DNA of 64,000 bases from Spirometra erinaceieuropaei (GCA_902702965.1 CACRXP010000115.1:951647-1015646); one strand, 5' to 3'. Positions 36,444-48,960 are shown, numbered from the stretch's first letter. Numbers and translations: made by a program. Notes: generated from the letters alone by a model not told the origin.

Positions 36444-36510
36444 GTACAACCGCGCGATTTAATAGTTTTTCTTATGCATACAACCACTTAACCTCGTCGC
36501 CTGTACACTC
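36444..36510 (+). repeat. Tail segment shared with the 16.6-kb array
   Basis: GTACAACCGCGC followed by TTATGCATACAACCACTTAA and CCTCGTCGCCTGT matches 16,585-16,650 in order and spacing. Confidence 0.75.
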
Positions 36511-37779
36511 GCCGGCCCCACATGCAAAACCCCTAATACCACCCGTCCTGGATTACAGGTGGCCGGGGTTTGTTTACCTCTGATGCAGCTGCATAACCAC
36601 ATCCGACCGCACAAAGGTGTTGTCCAAGCGATCGTGTATCCTTCTTATAAGAAACGGTCAGATAGACCTGTCAAACATTTAGACATTGGCTGAAAATATG
36701 AGTTTCTTTTACCACATACCTCCTAGCCGAAAATATTTCGTCAGTTTTCTTGAATTTCCTTAGTAGTGCCCAAAAACCGCAGTAGCAGACGGGAGCGAAT
36801 AAAATTATAGGGCTGCAGAGATCACAATCAGAGAAAAGACTTCGTAAATGACTGCAGAATTTGTGCCCATCAAACGCCCGAAATATTTTCTGGGTAATTA
36901 CCCGGTGATGACAGTCCTTGCAGCGAATTGGTACCCAACAAAACAGACGCAAAACGCCAAATGACCAGTGTTTTGCCTCTGTTTCGTGTGGTTAAGCGAT
37001 TAATGCTGGTATTGCAACCATGCAACATGGTCGTCCTTCAATTAAGGGCATTTTGGGCGGTGCCAACTACAACCGCACGAAACCCTTAATGACTAATCGT
37101 CAGAAATTTATAAATAAATGGGCAGTGCGTAGGCTATGCAGGCAGGCCAGCCTTGTGACCATTTAACGCACTGAAACTGCTTCAGTTTGCGAATTTGTCT
37201 CAAACTGTCGAGCAATGTTGCCGATGAGTGAAATGTTGAGAAAAATTTATAATTTTATTTCATCGAAAGCCAGTACACCTGAGATGCCGTAAGGGCTGGT
37301 GATAGTGACGGCATACAGAACTAATCAATAATGCGCAGCTGGGGATTCCATCACTTACGAATCCAGACAATGCAACGTTGTGAAGTTGTAGGCAGGCCCA
37401 TAGATTGTCTCCACAATGGGTTGAGTTTTGATGCAGTGGACCGAGATGGAGGTCATACCGGCTTATGGTACGCATCTAATGGGCCTTACTGACTCTGCGC
37501 GAGACGCGTCACGCGTGCGTTGGCACGCTTTTAGGTGTAGGTGCCTTCATATGATGTCATCCACTGATTCCATTTAGCAGAGAGGTAAGGATAGTCGACA
37601 GTTTATGGAGGAGGTGAAGGAGGAGATGAGGTTGGAGCTAGGATATACAGATCCGTAGTACATCAACTTATTCCTTACTAAAATAGGCCCATCTAATTGA
37701 TGGAATAATTCGGTACTTCTGAGGATTGTCAATTAGGCTGTGACGATACCTACTCATTCCGAATGCTATAGCACTCTCT
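36511..37779. other. Unassigned sequence
   Basis: Frames of 71-93 codons on the minus strand have no recognisable motif. Confidence 0.35.
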
Positions 37780-38045
37780 TCCACCCTTGAGAACCTAGTA
37801 GCACATACTATAGTGTCCGTTACCTGTAGCGGGGACGTGTGTGGCTCGCGTAGACGGATTGTTCAGCTTAGTCGAGTGCTGCACCCACGACCACATCTCC
37901 GTCATTTTCACAGCTTCCTGCCATCGAAGAAAGGTGGGTGTGGGAGGAGGGGATACCGTAGTTGATGCGCTATTCAGCACCACGTCATAGCGCCAATTAA
38001 GCAAAATAATATGGGGCTCTGGTGGCCCTCTATGATCATGCAAAC
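37780..38045 (-). repeat. R3 repeat, inverted copy
   Basis: The reverse complement contains GCGCATCAACTACGGTATCC followed by CCTCCTCCCACACCCACCT, the R3 pyrimidine block, at the expected spacing. The 82-codon minus frame lies in it and has no recognisable domain. Confidence 0.55.
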
Positions 38046-38126
38046 TAAAAGCTATATTCAGATACTTCTCTCAAGGATTTAAATACAATAGCCAATGTCA
38101 ATAGAAGCAAACAGGCGAATCCCAGG

Positions 38127-38320
38127 AAGCAGCCGTGAAGAAAGAGGCTCGATCCCTGGGACAAAAGTTCTGTTCTCCTGACGTTTCAAGTTCCTGCTCA
38201 AACTTATCACCAGACGCAAAAGCAGAACCGGCTCTCTGATGTTAAGTTCGAGCAGGAACCTGAGAAGTCGGCTTAATAAAGCTATTGTCCCAACGATCGT
38301 GTCTCTTTCTTCAACAACAT
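38127..38320. ncRNA. Palindromic pair of hammerhead-like motifs
   Basis: Two copies of the motif stand back to back. The minus copy has CTGGTGA (38,207-38,213), a five-pair stem II AAGTT/AACTT, then GAAACGTC (38,180-38,187). The plus copy has CTGATGT (38,236-38,242), stem II AAGTT/AACCT, then GAGAAGTC. Their outer tails, with GTCCCA and GATCG, also match in inverse, so the whole 190 bases form a hairpin. Hammerhead ribozymes need CTGATGA, GAAA and a GTC-type site. Each copy is one to three bases away. Stem I is not convincing. Such motifs are known from PLE terminal regions. Confidence 0.55.
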
Positions 38321-38659
38321 CCTCCCCGTATTTCAGGAGTCTCTGTGCCCTATTTTTTCAGTGAGTCTGCATATTAAACCCTTGTAAAATTACTGCTAAT
38401 TAAATAATCATTTATTTCGTGATAGACAATGCTGCACAACAAAAAACTTTCCCGGTCACCCTCTCACTGCCTCCTCCAGTTAAAGAATGTTTGCTTCAGT
38501 AATCTTGTCAAAGTCAGTCTTAAGTCATTTCGGTTTTTGTTTGCACCGTTGGATCAAGTATTACTTACGACTCTAAAGTTTGCAACGACCCTTACAATTG
38601 TTGGGACGTCCTACCGACATATGCTCCAACTGGAGATCTGCAGGTAACTACTTACTTTC

Positions 38660-38738
38660 CACATCTTTGGCTTCTTTCCTTCCTCCTCCCTTTGCTCTTC
38701 CTAGTCCTCCTTTTCTTCCTTTTTTTCTTTTTCTTCGT
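38660..38738 (+). repeat. Polypyrimidine tract
   Basis: About 70 bases are almost entirely C and T (CCTTCCTCCTCCC, CTCCTTTTCTTCCTTTTTTT). No acceptor AG with a recognisable exon follows. Confidence 0.8.
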
Positions 38739-40017
38739 TAGCATTTCGGTATCCGCAAGAGTGTTTACGAAAACAAAACAACGATATTTGCAAAGACTGC
38801 CTAGTCACGAAGATGATTTTTTAGCATTCTCTTGAATTGACGTTCTCATATCGCACCATTGCGGTCATTGTTGATAAGGCTCAATGACAGCTCAATGTAG
38901 GTGTTCCTACGGCGTCGACTTGGTTTGCAGGTAAACAAACTCTGACATCAGTTTTAATGAAAAGGGGTTGAGTTTTGAGAAGTAGGAAGAGCTCGCCTAA
39001 CCGGATTAACCGCGCAGTTGACTGTTCAGAGAGCTGATTCGGATAGCAACTGGTAGAGCCTCAAATGCACGAATCCGACGCAAATGCAAATTGCACGTTG
39101 AAATTATAGACTTCTTGCTGATCGATGATTTTGTAGCCTCCCTCCCCAGTCTTCAGGAATTTGACGCCTGCGGGTGATACAAGTCATTACCTCGAATGAA
39201 GGTTACCCAGCCTCTGCTGGGCTCGTTTGGTTTGATATCAATTTTTCACTAAGTCAAGTTGTTTTTCCTCATGTCGTGTCTGTGTGGTTTTCTTGATTTT
39301 TGTGCAGCTGCCCTGTCCTAGTCCTAACTGAAGAAAAGATGCAGGACTTTATAAGCTGCAAGAAAATCCACATGTTTGTTGATGGAGTTGACATCTAGAT
39401 ACCGCGCCTACAGTGCTATTTCCTCGGTGTGCCCTTTGATTTCGCCGGCCTGAGCTTGTAGCTCCCCGCGGGTTGAAAGTGTGGCCAGTTTCAACATTGC
39501 GTGCTGAAATCTGAGTGGTTTGGTCTAACCTCGGAGGTACCTACCGCGTCGGATAATTTTGCAGCTTAACATCCTCCGACGTCAATCATCGTAAAAAAGA
39601 AGCTAGACTTTCTAGTTTAAAAACATAGTGTTTGATTTTTTCTCCGCATCGGTGTTTTACGCCGCCCTAATGTCTACGGGGCTTTGACCGTCATATGACA
39701 ATTAAACACCATGCGCGTGGTGGGCGCGGTCATATTTTCCTTGCAACGAGGCAGACACACGACACATCCATCTCATTCTCTCTTTCCATACTCACAATAT
39801 CGGGTAACTTCAAAAGAAAATTAACGTAACAGCTTAAAAATACGAACACATCTGTGTGCACACCCTGGCTAATTACGGCCAGAACCCAGAATTGGCAGTT
39901 CCTCTGCCCCTATCTTCGTCAGTGAACATTTCTCATTTGATGATTACCAATCAATTTATAACTGACTTGGTGAACTGCAGACCATCAGATCCAAAGTAAA
40001 TCGGAAATGGCAGGGGC
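38739..40017. other. Unassigned sequence
   Basis: No gene or repeat was recognised. Confidence 0.35.
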
Positions 40018-40467
40018 TAGATCGCAGTTGGTAGCCAAGCTTCGTATTACAGGCGGCTTGGGGGTTTGTTTCCTGGGGCTATTTTGTGGGGTTCCATAAT
40101 CACATCTGACCCATTTGGCTTCAGTTTTGCGTTTAAGGCTAGGAGTAATGTATTGGTCAGTGGCTTGCGATTTTTGGTTTAGGGTTTTGCTTTTAGGCTT
40201 AGGTTTTCGAGTTGCGTGTTAGGTTTGAGCGTACGATAAGGTTTCACTATGACGGTTATGTTTACCAGTTACGGCCATGTCTAAGGGCTGCGGTTAATTT
40301 TACGATTTCGGTTAGGGTTAGGACTAGGGTTGCCGTTAAGATTAACGGTAAACGATTATATTGGTAAACGTTTAAGTTTAAAGTTAGGGTTAGGGTTAGG
40401 CTTAAGTTTAAGATTAGTGTTGAGGTCGCCGTCCGCTTCCCCATTCTTGGCTACCAACTGCGATCTA
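40018..40467. mobile_element. 450-bp TIR element carrying a TTAGGG-like array
   Basis: Positions 40,018-40,039 and 40,446-40,467 are perfect 22-base inverted complements (core GATCGCAGTTGGTAGCCAAG). Between them the plus strand is mostly degenerate TTAGGG and TTTAGG sequence, best at 40,310-40,410. This is the clearest sign in the window that a telomere-like array lies inside a mobile unit. Flanks contain similar ATGGCAGG and ATGGCAAG words, but not directly at both ends, so a target duplication is unproved. Confidence 0.75.
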
Positions 40468-40639
40468 ACTATGGCAAGTTCTTTTCTAACATCTGGACCG
40501 GTCGACGCATGCCATTCTCATGTGACTGAATAGTATGCCAGCGTGGGCCACGCACAACCTAACTCGTTGTGCGAAATCTAGAGCGCCTAATTTAGTAGGA
40601 GGGAATGTGAGGTAACATAGAGCAGATTTTCTAACTCGT

Positions 40640-41480
40640 GGTATGTTAAATAAAATTCTTAAATGCTCCTTTGACTTCAAAGGCATTTCAACCACCACAG
40701 AGTGGCAACTTATCAACAAACGTCTTTCCGGCCGCCAGCAAAACCACACTTACTAAAAAATGGCTGTTTAAATAGTTCAAATATTCCTGTTTGATTCTCA
40801 TTTATATCGTGGAAAACATGCACGAAGTATTCATTTCTTCGTCATCTGGTAGAAAATTGTATACTTGAAAGATGGATATAATTTAGTTTCAGGAAGGTTT
40901 CTTATTATGAGATGATTATGATTGCGAAATGCCTGTTCATAAATCGTCATGTCTGGAGTTGCTTGTAACGTTTGCAATATGGCCAAATTCCACTGCTCGA
41001 TTTGATGAACCCCATATAGTCTCCCCTATATAGTATATAGTAATGTGTGACTTTACGTACAGGGGAAATATATATCTTGTAAATTGAAAAGCCTGAGTGC
41101 AAGTACAACGTCATTTAAAACCAAAAGCTACTCTTTACTCAAGCATACAACTTTAAAATGTTGTAATTTCCTACCAAATGAAACAACGAAAAAACATTTT
41201 ATGCATGTTTCCTGTGGTAAATATTTGGATGTTTAAAGGTACAGGCAATCAATAGAAAGATTCATACTACAAAGGTAGTCATTTTTTAGCTAGCGTATTT
41301 TTGCCAGCTTCCGGGAAGAAGTTTGTTTAAAAGCTGCCATTCTATCGCAATTTGAATACTTTATAACTCGACTGCAGGGCACTAAATTTTTGAACTCTAC
41401 TTAAGTACTCATTTGAAGTCGACAAAGAATTCAGCGTTTCAGTTACAATTTCATGAGGTAAATTATGTACTGTATGTAAA
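40640..41480 (+). mobile_element. LT1 element, copy with both arms
   Basis: The inner arms CTAAAAAATGGCT (from 40,753) and AGTCATTTTTTAG (to about 41,289) are inverted complements, as are GTGGAAAACATGCACGAAGT on the left and the reverse of the 41,190-41,215 segment. Outer arms continue on both sides (GGCGGCCGGAAAGACGTTTG reversed on the left, CAGCTTCCGGGAAGAAGTTTG on the right). The core contains CCCCATATAGTCTCC, shared with the other copies. Confidence 0.75.
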
Positions 41481-42689
41481 ACCAAACCCTCACTTAATCA
41501 GAAACTGTGTTACCCAATCTGACACTTGTACTCAACTAGCAGCTCATTCGGCGGCACCCGACTGCACATTTAATTTCATTGAGATGCAAATTCTCAGAAG
41601 AGTTAATATCTGTGAAAGCCGCCTGTTGATTGACCTACGGGTTCCCATTTTGCAGTCTACTGACTAAAAAATGATACCATCCAGCCTACGCAGTATACTG
41701 AATGACCATGTGGGCTGCGCGCTGGCCAACACCGCTTCCGAGTTGTTATCTCGCTCGAAAGTAACCATGGTAATATAATGGCGTCAAATAACGACCCAAA
41801 TGCACACGGCCAGACATGAATCTCAGCGGTAAATTGGCCAGCTGCAAATTGCGTTAGTCATGCATTTAAATGGCAGCTGTAACCTGTAAATCGCACTTTT
41901 CCTATGACAGTGAAAATCGTACATTTCAAGGCAGTAAAATGTTGCTCCAGGGTCCTCGTCTACGTCTTATCAATAGTAGGTTCAAATGAAGAAAAATATA
42001 TATTTAAACAATGTTTTCGAAATTTTCCGCCACACAATGTGATTTGTTTAAACTTTAACTGAACAACGTCGTAGTTTCGAAAGCAATCATCTTCCTTTTT
42101 TTACCTCTGAAGTTGACTGCGCACTTCCGCAATCTATATGGCAAACGCAGCTTAGGTTCTTCGCCCTATCTGCAGTGTTCATCGTCTTAAATACGAGCTT
42201 TCCATTAAAATAAGAGCGGCAATGTTGGTTGTATTCAAAAAGCACATGTCTTCGCATCACTAACTGTACGTTTTTGACAACAGATAATGCCAGGCCTGAA
42301 ACACGCAGTGTGTCTTCCGCGCCGCGCCCAATATCATTCGTTTTCGACTAGGATGAATTGTTTAAGTGGGATTGAAATACATATTAGCGTGGGACATACT
42401 CCAGCGAGGTTAAGGGCACTAGAGGATGCTGCCTTTGAATACAGTTCTTTTCGGCAACCTACTAAATCGACACTCGGTAAAAATGTTTCTAAGTAGTACA
42501 CACTTTTCGACTAATTTTTAATTTCCTTACAAATTGTAATATTTTTTATAAATATAAATTCCATAAATAATACTCTCGTTTGCTCTTGACAGCAGATCAC
42601 AAACTTTTAAAATTTTTATTAAAAGAAATTAAATCGTATTTTTAAAGATGTTTTTAATTATAGGACTTCTCGAGACTGGGCAATATACA
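41481..42689. other. Unassigned sequence
   Basis: Short frames only, none recognisable. AT-rich after 42,500. Confidence 0.35.
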
Positions 42690-43250
42690 TTCAAATGATA
42701 CCCTATATGCACGTCAATTAAGGTGCCTCATGAAGTTTGAAACACGGTATTTGATGGGCCCCATAAGATGTCTTCTTAGAAACAGAAAAATATGTGATCT
42801 TTTTCATACAAAAAGGAGGCAGCACGCGGAAAAAAACTCTAAAAGCAGATACGACGGCAGATTAAGCTCATATGTATTCGAGATTTAAAAATTTTTAAAA
42901 AAACAGAATATACATTTCCACTGTTATTTAATTTTAAGAATTAAAATTTCAGCTGTTACGCAAATTGTTTAAAAAGCAGCTTTGTACATTGTTTATTATA
43001 AATATTATTCGAATTAATTCGGGACATAAACATCAAGAGTAAAATGCAGTTTTATCATATAGACAGTCTTTTCTAGGCAGATGATACGAAGTGCATTCAT
43101 AAGCCGTCATCCTCATGCCCCTAAAACATTATTAGATTAGACCGGATGATGGGCAATGCCAGAGTCAACTTAAGTAATCCTTCCTAATCGGTAATGCTGA
43201 ACATGCTTTTAATGGATATTTCATGAGATAGGTCAAAATCGTTTTTCAAT
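42690..43250 (+). mobile_element. LT1 element, diverged copy
   Basis: GATGGGCCCCATAAGATGTC resembles the LT1 core. CATTCATAAGCCGTCATC matches the GTTCATAAATCGTCATG block, and AACTTAAGTAATCCTTCCTAATCG matches the outer arm of copy 1. The order differs a little from other copies, so it may be rearranged. Confidence 0.5.
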
Positions 43251-43469
43251 GCCCTTTTGTTTTGGTACACTCGAGTATTATTTTGACAAATTAGTCAAAA
43301 GCTAGGACTATTTTTACCCTGAATTATTACGCATATCCCCACTTTTAGGCTGACAAACCTATCGAATCCTGGACTACAATGCCTTGCGAAGAATTGCATA
43401 TAGATAATTTCTTTGAGACAATTAGAAAACTGACTTTAGCATTAAAGCAATAATTAAATATAACACGAA

Positions 43470-43523
43470 ATACATTGTATTACACATTATTTTATATATT
43501 ACATTATATAAAATACAATGTAT
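43470..43523. repeat. AT-rich inverted repeat
   Basis: ATACATTGTATT (43,470-43,481) and AATACAATGTAT (43,512-43,523) are exact inverse complements, with an inner ATTTTATAT/ATATAAAAT pair. It may be a simple AT palindrome only. Confidence 0.7.
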
Positions 43524-43649
43524 AGTATAAACATCAGTTAATATCGATATAATACGTTAATAAAAATAATAGGAATTGTTCGCTGCATTATGTTAAATTT
43601 CTAAAAATCATTTTGACTTAAAATCAAGATTTTTACACTTCTGAATTAT

Positions 43650-44050
43650 TTAGTAGGCAATACAAAAACCAGCCCAAGCGGACCTATGATCGCTCCCACC
43701 CATAGTCTTCGGTAGGCACTGTATATGTCGTGCAAACCAAGCCATCCTTACTATGCCAATGCATAGTGACGACAGAGGGAACGACCGTTTCTCTGCCAGA
43801 CTCCCTTCCCCCTTCCCTGTTCCCACGATGATGTCCGTGTGGGTTTGTGTGCAACCTCCGCGGTCGAGATCGATCTCGGCTGCCCAGACAACTGGTACGA
43901 CCAACCCACCGCAGCCTACAAAGACAGCTTACCCTTCGTGCTTTGGCCCCTACAAATTCCGGCCAGCTGTGTCTTGACCACCCGGCCGGCCCTTCTCTCA
44001 AAACTCCGATTCCCCTAATTTTTCTCCTGGTCGTAACGTTTTTTTCGTAA
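43650..44050. other. GC-rich island without a recognisable gene
   Basis: GC content rises sharply, and several 67-105 codon frames on both strands overlap, as expected from stop-poor GC-rich DNA. No protein motif was recognised on either strand. The nearby Gypsy fragment suggests it may be retroelement sequence. Confidence 0.3.
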
Positions 44051-44469
44051 GATTAGAAGCAGACCGTTCACTGTATACTTTTGTCCCACCAAAGCATGCC
44101 CGTCGTGATGCTACTTTAAGAAAAATTGCTTTCATATAAAACGGGGCACTGGATGGCCGTTCTGCTGCTTTTGGGTGAAGAACTTGGCTTAACCTCTGCG
44201 AGTTCATCTTTATTACTTGGACATGGCGAAACTTGATGATCGCGCACCTTCTCTAATACATAATGTGTGCTGTTAATTAATTCGAATAAACTGCCAGGAG
44301 ATGCTGGCGAGTTAAGAAGAAAAATGCACATGTCAAAACAGTCTCTTGCGCCCAGTAGGGGAGAAGCATACAGGGCTGTCGCCACTATCAGCTGACATAA
44401 TAACGATAACCTTATTTCCACGACATATCCCGTGCCCAACGGAACGTATCTGTGGAATTAATCGTGTGT

Positions 44470-44790
44470 CCGCTTAGGCTGCTTTCTATATAACCTACTT
44501 AATCATTCAAAGGCGCTAAAGCCCTGATTTTGTGCAAAGAGGATTTTTAGAAATCTGACAAAAAACCGTTTTCTGTCTATCTTAGGGTTCGACCTTGCCC
44601 CATCAGTACCTGGACTTGAGGTCGAATGTAGAGAACCATTGTGCTCCGCTAGTGCATCGAGGGAAGTATCAATGCAAGGGAGTGGATAAGAATCCCGAGT
44701 TGTGATAGCATTGACACCGCGATAATCATGAAGAAATATTTGTTTCGCTGGAAATAGGAAGAACAATTGGAGCGCGCACTTGGTTACGGC
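44470..44790 (-). pseudogene. Ty3/Gypsy LTR retrotransposon, reverse transcriptase fragment
   Basis: On the minus strand the frame ending at 44,503 contains DYRGVNAITTRDSYPLP followed by CIDTSLDALA. This is the first conserved block of Gypsy-type RT (DYR.LN..T..D.YPLP.ID..L..L). After a shift, SNPKIDRKRFFV corresponds to the NP.DR.KTAF block, and GL.RL.MIK near 44,490 to the G...F.VMPFGL block with stops in place of two residues. The YVDD box, integrase, protease and LTRs were not found. It is a short decayed fragment, about 90 of some 170 RT residues. Confidence 0.85.
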
Positions 44791-45149
44791 GATAGTTAAT
44801 CACTGGTTAAAATAAATTAACACTTTCAAGTCAACTAAAATATCCACTATCTGACACTGGGAACAAAAAGAAAACAAAAATGCTCATTTTTAAGTGGTCT
44901 TAGCACTGTCTGGAAGGTCAATAATAAAAGAGGACAAACGATACTCGTTACAAATCTCTTGTCCACAAATGCAGTCGACAAGTCCGGTCAATGCCAGCTG
45001 CTGTCAAATGGGTGTAAGCATTTCTCAAACTTATGGGGCCAACACCAGAAATGGTTTTTCCGAAGCACATCTCAATACTGGTTAGCTTTGTAGGATATCA
45101 TCTGAGCATTAAACACCCTGGCACTAGATGAATACCCAGTGGTCTATTC
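44791..45149. other. Unassigned sequence
   Basis: It may hold the upstream part of the Gypsy fragment, but no motif is readable. Confidence 0.3.
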
Positions 45150-46140
45150 CTCAAACATTTTGACACTGGTAGGCATGCATACAGACATGTCAACAGAAAT
45201 TCCGAAATACCTTTTCGATTCGATAAGATTAACTTAGAAAACTAATCATCCTGCTGCATAATTCTATAATAATTCAGTTACCTTAGGATTTCAGCTTTCG
45301 AAAAATCTTCTTTTTAGCCGCATGCAAAAATCACACTCATACAAAATGACTGCTTAATGTGCATGCATTTTTCTAATTGATTTTTGATGCCCTTTAAGAT
45401 TCAATTATATTTCATGGAAAACATGTATAGAAAGATTCGTTCTTTTACATTTTTGTAAGAAATTACGTTTGTTTTCCATTTTGACCTAGAAGGAATAGTA
45501 TCATTTGGTTTTCAAAAAATTTCCCAATACCCAAAAATAATTTTGAATCCGACATGTCGTTTTACTTACATTCAGAGTTTTCAAGCAGTAAACGAAGGTT
45601 TCCCGCGTTTTAAAAACTAAATATTCCTTTACAACCTTAGAAGGAGACTATATGGGGCTCATTAAATTTGTGAGTGGATTTGAGCCATCCTGTTACTTTT
45701 ACACGCCACATCGATAAACGCGGAGACATGACGTTTTATGTACGGCAATTTCAGATTATTAAAGAATCTTACAATTAGATGGACTTCGAAAACAGCCTTA
45801 TACCCTTCATTTGAGGATGAAATTGAAGAAAGACGTATGTTACTACCAAATGAATAGGGGGAGGATTCTTCTTATGTATTTTTTACGTGAAATATAATTA
45901 AATGAAAAGGACATCGAAAATCAAGGAGAAACCTGCACGTTTATTGTGCAGTTTTTATTTAAAGAGTGGTTTATGTTCTGCGGCCTACAAGAATTTAGTT
46001 TGAAACCTGGCATCCTGCGGTAACTGATTTTTTATAGAATTATTTGGCACAATGGTTATTTTTGCAGCGCTAATTTATTAATCTGTTCAAGACGAAAACG
46101 CATTTCGAAATTTTGGTTGACATTTGCTGAGTTAGCCCAC
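45150..46140 (-). mobile_element. LT1 element, copy with both arms (core inverted relative to 41 kb)
   Basis: The left part reversed reads GTAACTGAATTATTATAGAATTATGC, then CAGGATGAT, then GGTATTTCGGAATTTCTGTTGACAT. The right part reads GTAACTGATTTTTTATAGAATTAT, then CGCATTTCGAAATTTTGGTTGACAT. So the arms extend over several hundred bases. The core has GGAGACTATATGGGGCTCAT, the reverse of the 41-kb core, while the arms look alike in both, as expected for TIRs. Confidence 0.78.
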
Positions 46141-48539
46141 TTAATGTACAACATGGTACTGTATACTCGACAGCGCGTAGGGCAGTGCTGTAGAAACGCC
46201 ACATCCCATATTTTTGTTTTATTTATGATATCTTCAAAACGAAAAATGGTAGTTTGTTACAATTGCAGCACGCCTTTAGCAATGGTTAGCTTGCTTATCA
46301 CACGACACATCAGCATAATTACTCCTAACCTCGTGGTCTGATAAAAACAGACAAATGACGGGCTATCGGCCGGCCGGCGACAATATCTCACCAGAAGCTC
46401 TTCTTAGGCTGAGGTAATCTTTTTTCAAAAAACATCAGTTAGCTTATCTTAACGTGAGTCATTGTGTGACATTTGGAGGTCTTAAACGTTATAAGATTAA
46501 CTTGAAGCTGGAAAGGCGTCTTTCTGGTGAACATGTGTTTATAGGTGCGTTTTGGAGGAGAAAAATAAACAGATTCAGGCAAAATTGAACGTTCCACAAG
46601 ATTCTCACTGTATAAGATCAAGGGCTGCCTGTTTTCACTCATTTGTTTAAAAATCCACTAGTTTTTGCATACATAAAAATCAGGTTTGCCGAAATACGAG
46701 CAATCAAGTTATTTAAAAAAATACGATTGCAAATTCAGATTTGCAAACTTTGATATTTAAATTAATGCCAAGCGTATTATAAACCATTGCAACGAAAACT
46801 ATTTATCCAAACTAGAACAAGCATGCGTAACCAAATCAAAAAGTGTACGCCTGACATGCTGTAGTTCTTTTTCCCCAAAAAGCATGCTATTGATGCCATA
46901 CAAATTTCTATCAATAGTACACTACGAAGGGATGCGGGTTATTGTGTCATTTACTGGCAAACATTTTTATCAATAACACAGTCCGTGGACAATGATTAAT
47001 GATACAAATATTTTTAGTTTTGACATTAAAATAGACCATTTAAGCTGTAAAACACCATAAAATAGCCGTTTGATTGTAAGTGCGAACTAGTTAGATAACA
47101 CTTTTAACTCACAGAAGAGTAATTTGACCGCAGACGTTCATTCTGAGAGATCGCTTACTTTTACGTTGACTGTATACTTTTGAATCAGCTAAACCATCCT
47201 AAGGTTGCGAAACTTGCCGATCGCGCTCTTGGGGTACTGTCCACAGCCGATGGTCAGGATAATTCTCAAATGCCGAGAGCTATCAACCTGAAGGTTGACA
47301 TCACGCAATGTCAACGACAGAAGGTAAATCCACACTCCGTCAAAACACGTTTCCTGATAAAGCTTGCAACTGGTATTCATTTTTTGACCATAGCGAACCT
47401 CTCCGTCATCGGCCTCCAAGGTTTTGTTATTCCAAGCATAAACTGGGAATGCAGTCAGGTTGAAAGCATTAATTTTGCTTATTACGAGGAACTAGCATAA
47501 AAAGGAAAGTATGTGAATACAAGGTAGGTCCAAAATGCCGTAAAAATTTCGACTATTAAAATGCCTGACAGGGTGATAAGTGTACTATCTGCAATCGGGC
47601 ACTCAATGAAGTATCGATATTTTCTATTTTTTAATAACTTTCCATTATTTTTATATGCGTCCTCTCGTAATGCAGCCTTAACTTAGAAACAAGTAATATC
47701 ATCTTTTCTGAGATTCCAACTTTTGTTTAAAAAATCTTAATAGTCTGGTAAATAACCTCTAGGTTTATCCCCGTTTGCGTGTCAATAGACCGCAGGATAT
47801 TAAAAACACCTAATACAGAAATAGTATATTATAGAGACTTCCACAAATACCATGGTTTTTTGTGGTCAAACAATCATTGTATTTTTTGCCAATATCTCAA
47901 AATTCTCAAACATTTAAATACATTTTCAACTAGCACATCGAAGCTTCCGCCGATTGGCCTTCTGCGTAACAAAGCATTCTGCTTTCTACTCATGAATTCT
48001 GAACTAGAAGTCAGTTCGCGTGGTTGCGTGAGGTTTTATTTTGTAAATGTTAAGCGATCCTTCTCTTCTGTCAATGCATTTGTTGCAACGGTATGCACCG
48101 TGTCTGCTGGTGTTTAGACGCCTTTCGCAAAATTGCACAGCCATTAATCAACAAACTGATGGCTCTTCAAAAGCATTAAGAAATGTTAGACCTCACTACA
48201 AGAACCTTCTCCGTGAAGACTCACCTGAAATTAAACCCCGTCATTTAGGCGTGGCAAAGTCTATTGAAGATTTCACCACTTCCCTGTGCCATCCTCATTT
48301 CACTCGCTGGCCCCCAGCCTAACCTGCGTTTTCACAATTAAATCGTCCTTAAAGCGTTACGGAAACGAAGCTGAGTGTTATATTCACCCTGGGAAATGAT
48401 GGAACGTAAACAGCTTATAAACGTGAGAGAACTGAAAAAGAAACCGATGGATCGTTCGCCAAATGTTAAGACTGGCTTAAGCAGCATAAATTACCGAAAC
48501 CAATAAAGTTTGCGACAGCTTATTAACTGTAACCCGTTA
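46141..48539. other. Unassigned AT-rich sequence
   Basis: Frames of 106 and 112 codons at 47,180-47,500 and 47,779-48,117 (plus) have no recognisable domain, and a 91-codon frame overlaps the second. Nothing supports them as exons. Confidence 0.3.
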
Positions 48540-48960
48540 GTGCATGAGACAAATAACGCATAAAAAGCATCTCATAGGTTATCTTTGCACAGAAAATTAA
48601 TTTTAAAAGGGTAGATAGTCACATTAACGAAAAAAGAAGGCTTGAACATGCTAATGTGACGAGGAATAAAGATTATCTTAGGTTGACCACGTGCGCTATC
48701 TATTTGCATAGGTCTAGTTACTCTACATGTAGTCTTTTTTAAGATAGCGTAAGGTTTGCGGTTATTGCACTGAAACAACCACGATGAGTGTTTTTTTTTT
48801 GTGGTCCACAGAGAAACCCATACTATGGACACGCTGTTGATAAAAAAAGCACAAAATTCAATTTTATTGAGCCAATTAAGTAGATGCTTATCTCCCTTGC
48901 CTCTCATTTTCCTCTGAATAATTCCCTCATAATTCAATCCTCAACAGTTTGTGAATTCAT
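48540..48960. repeat. Diverged relative of the 22.4-23.1-kb inverted-repeat element
   Basis: GGTTGACCACGTGCGCTATC, CATAGGTCTAGTTACTC and nearby blocks match the loop region at 22,685-22,730. The inverted arms are not clear here. The 121-codon minus frame across it is unrecognised. Confidence 0.45.

Noticed and set aside
43684..44001. 105-codon GC-rich minus frame
   Set aside because: Equally long frames occur on the opposite strand and no motif is present. Stop-poor GC-rich DNA explains it.
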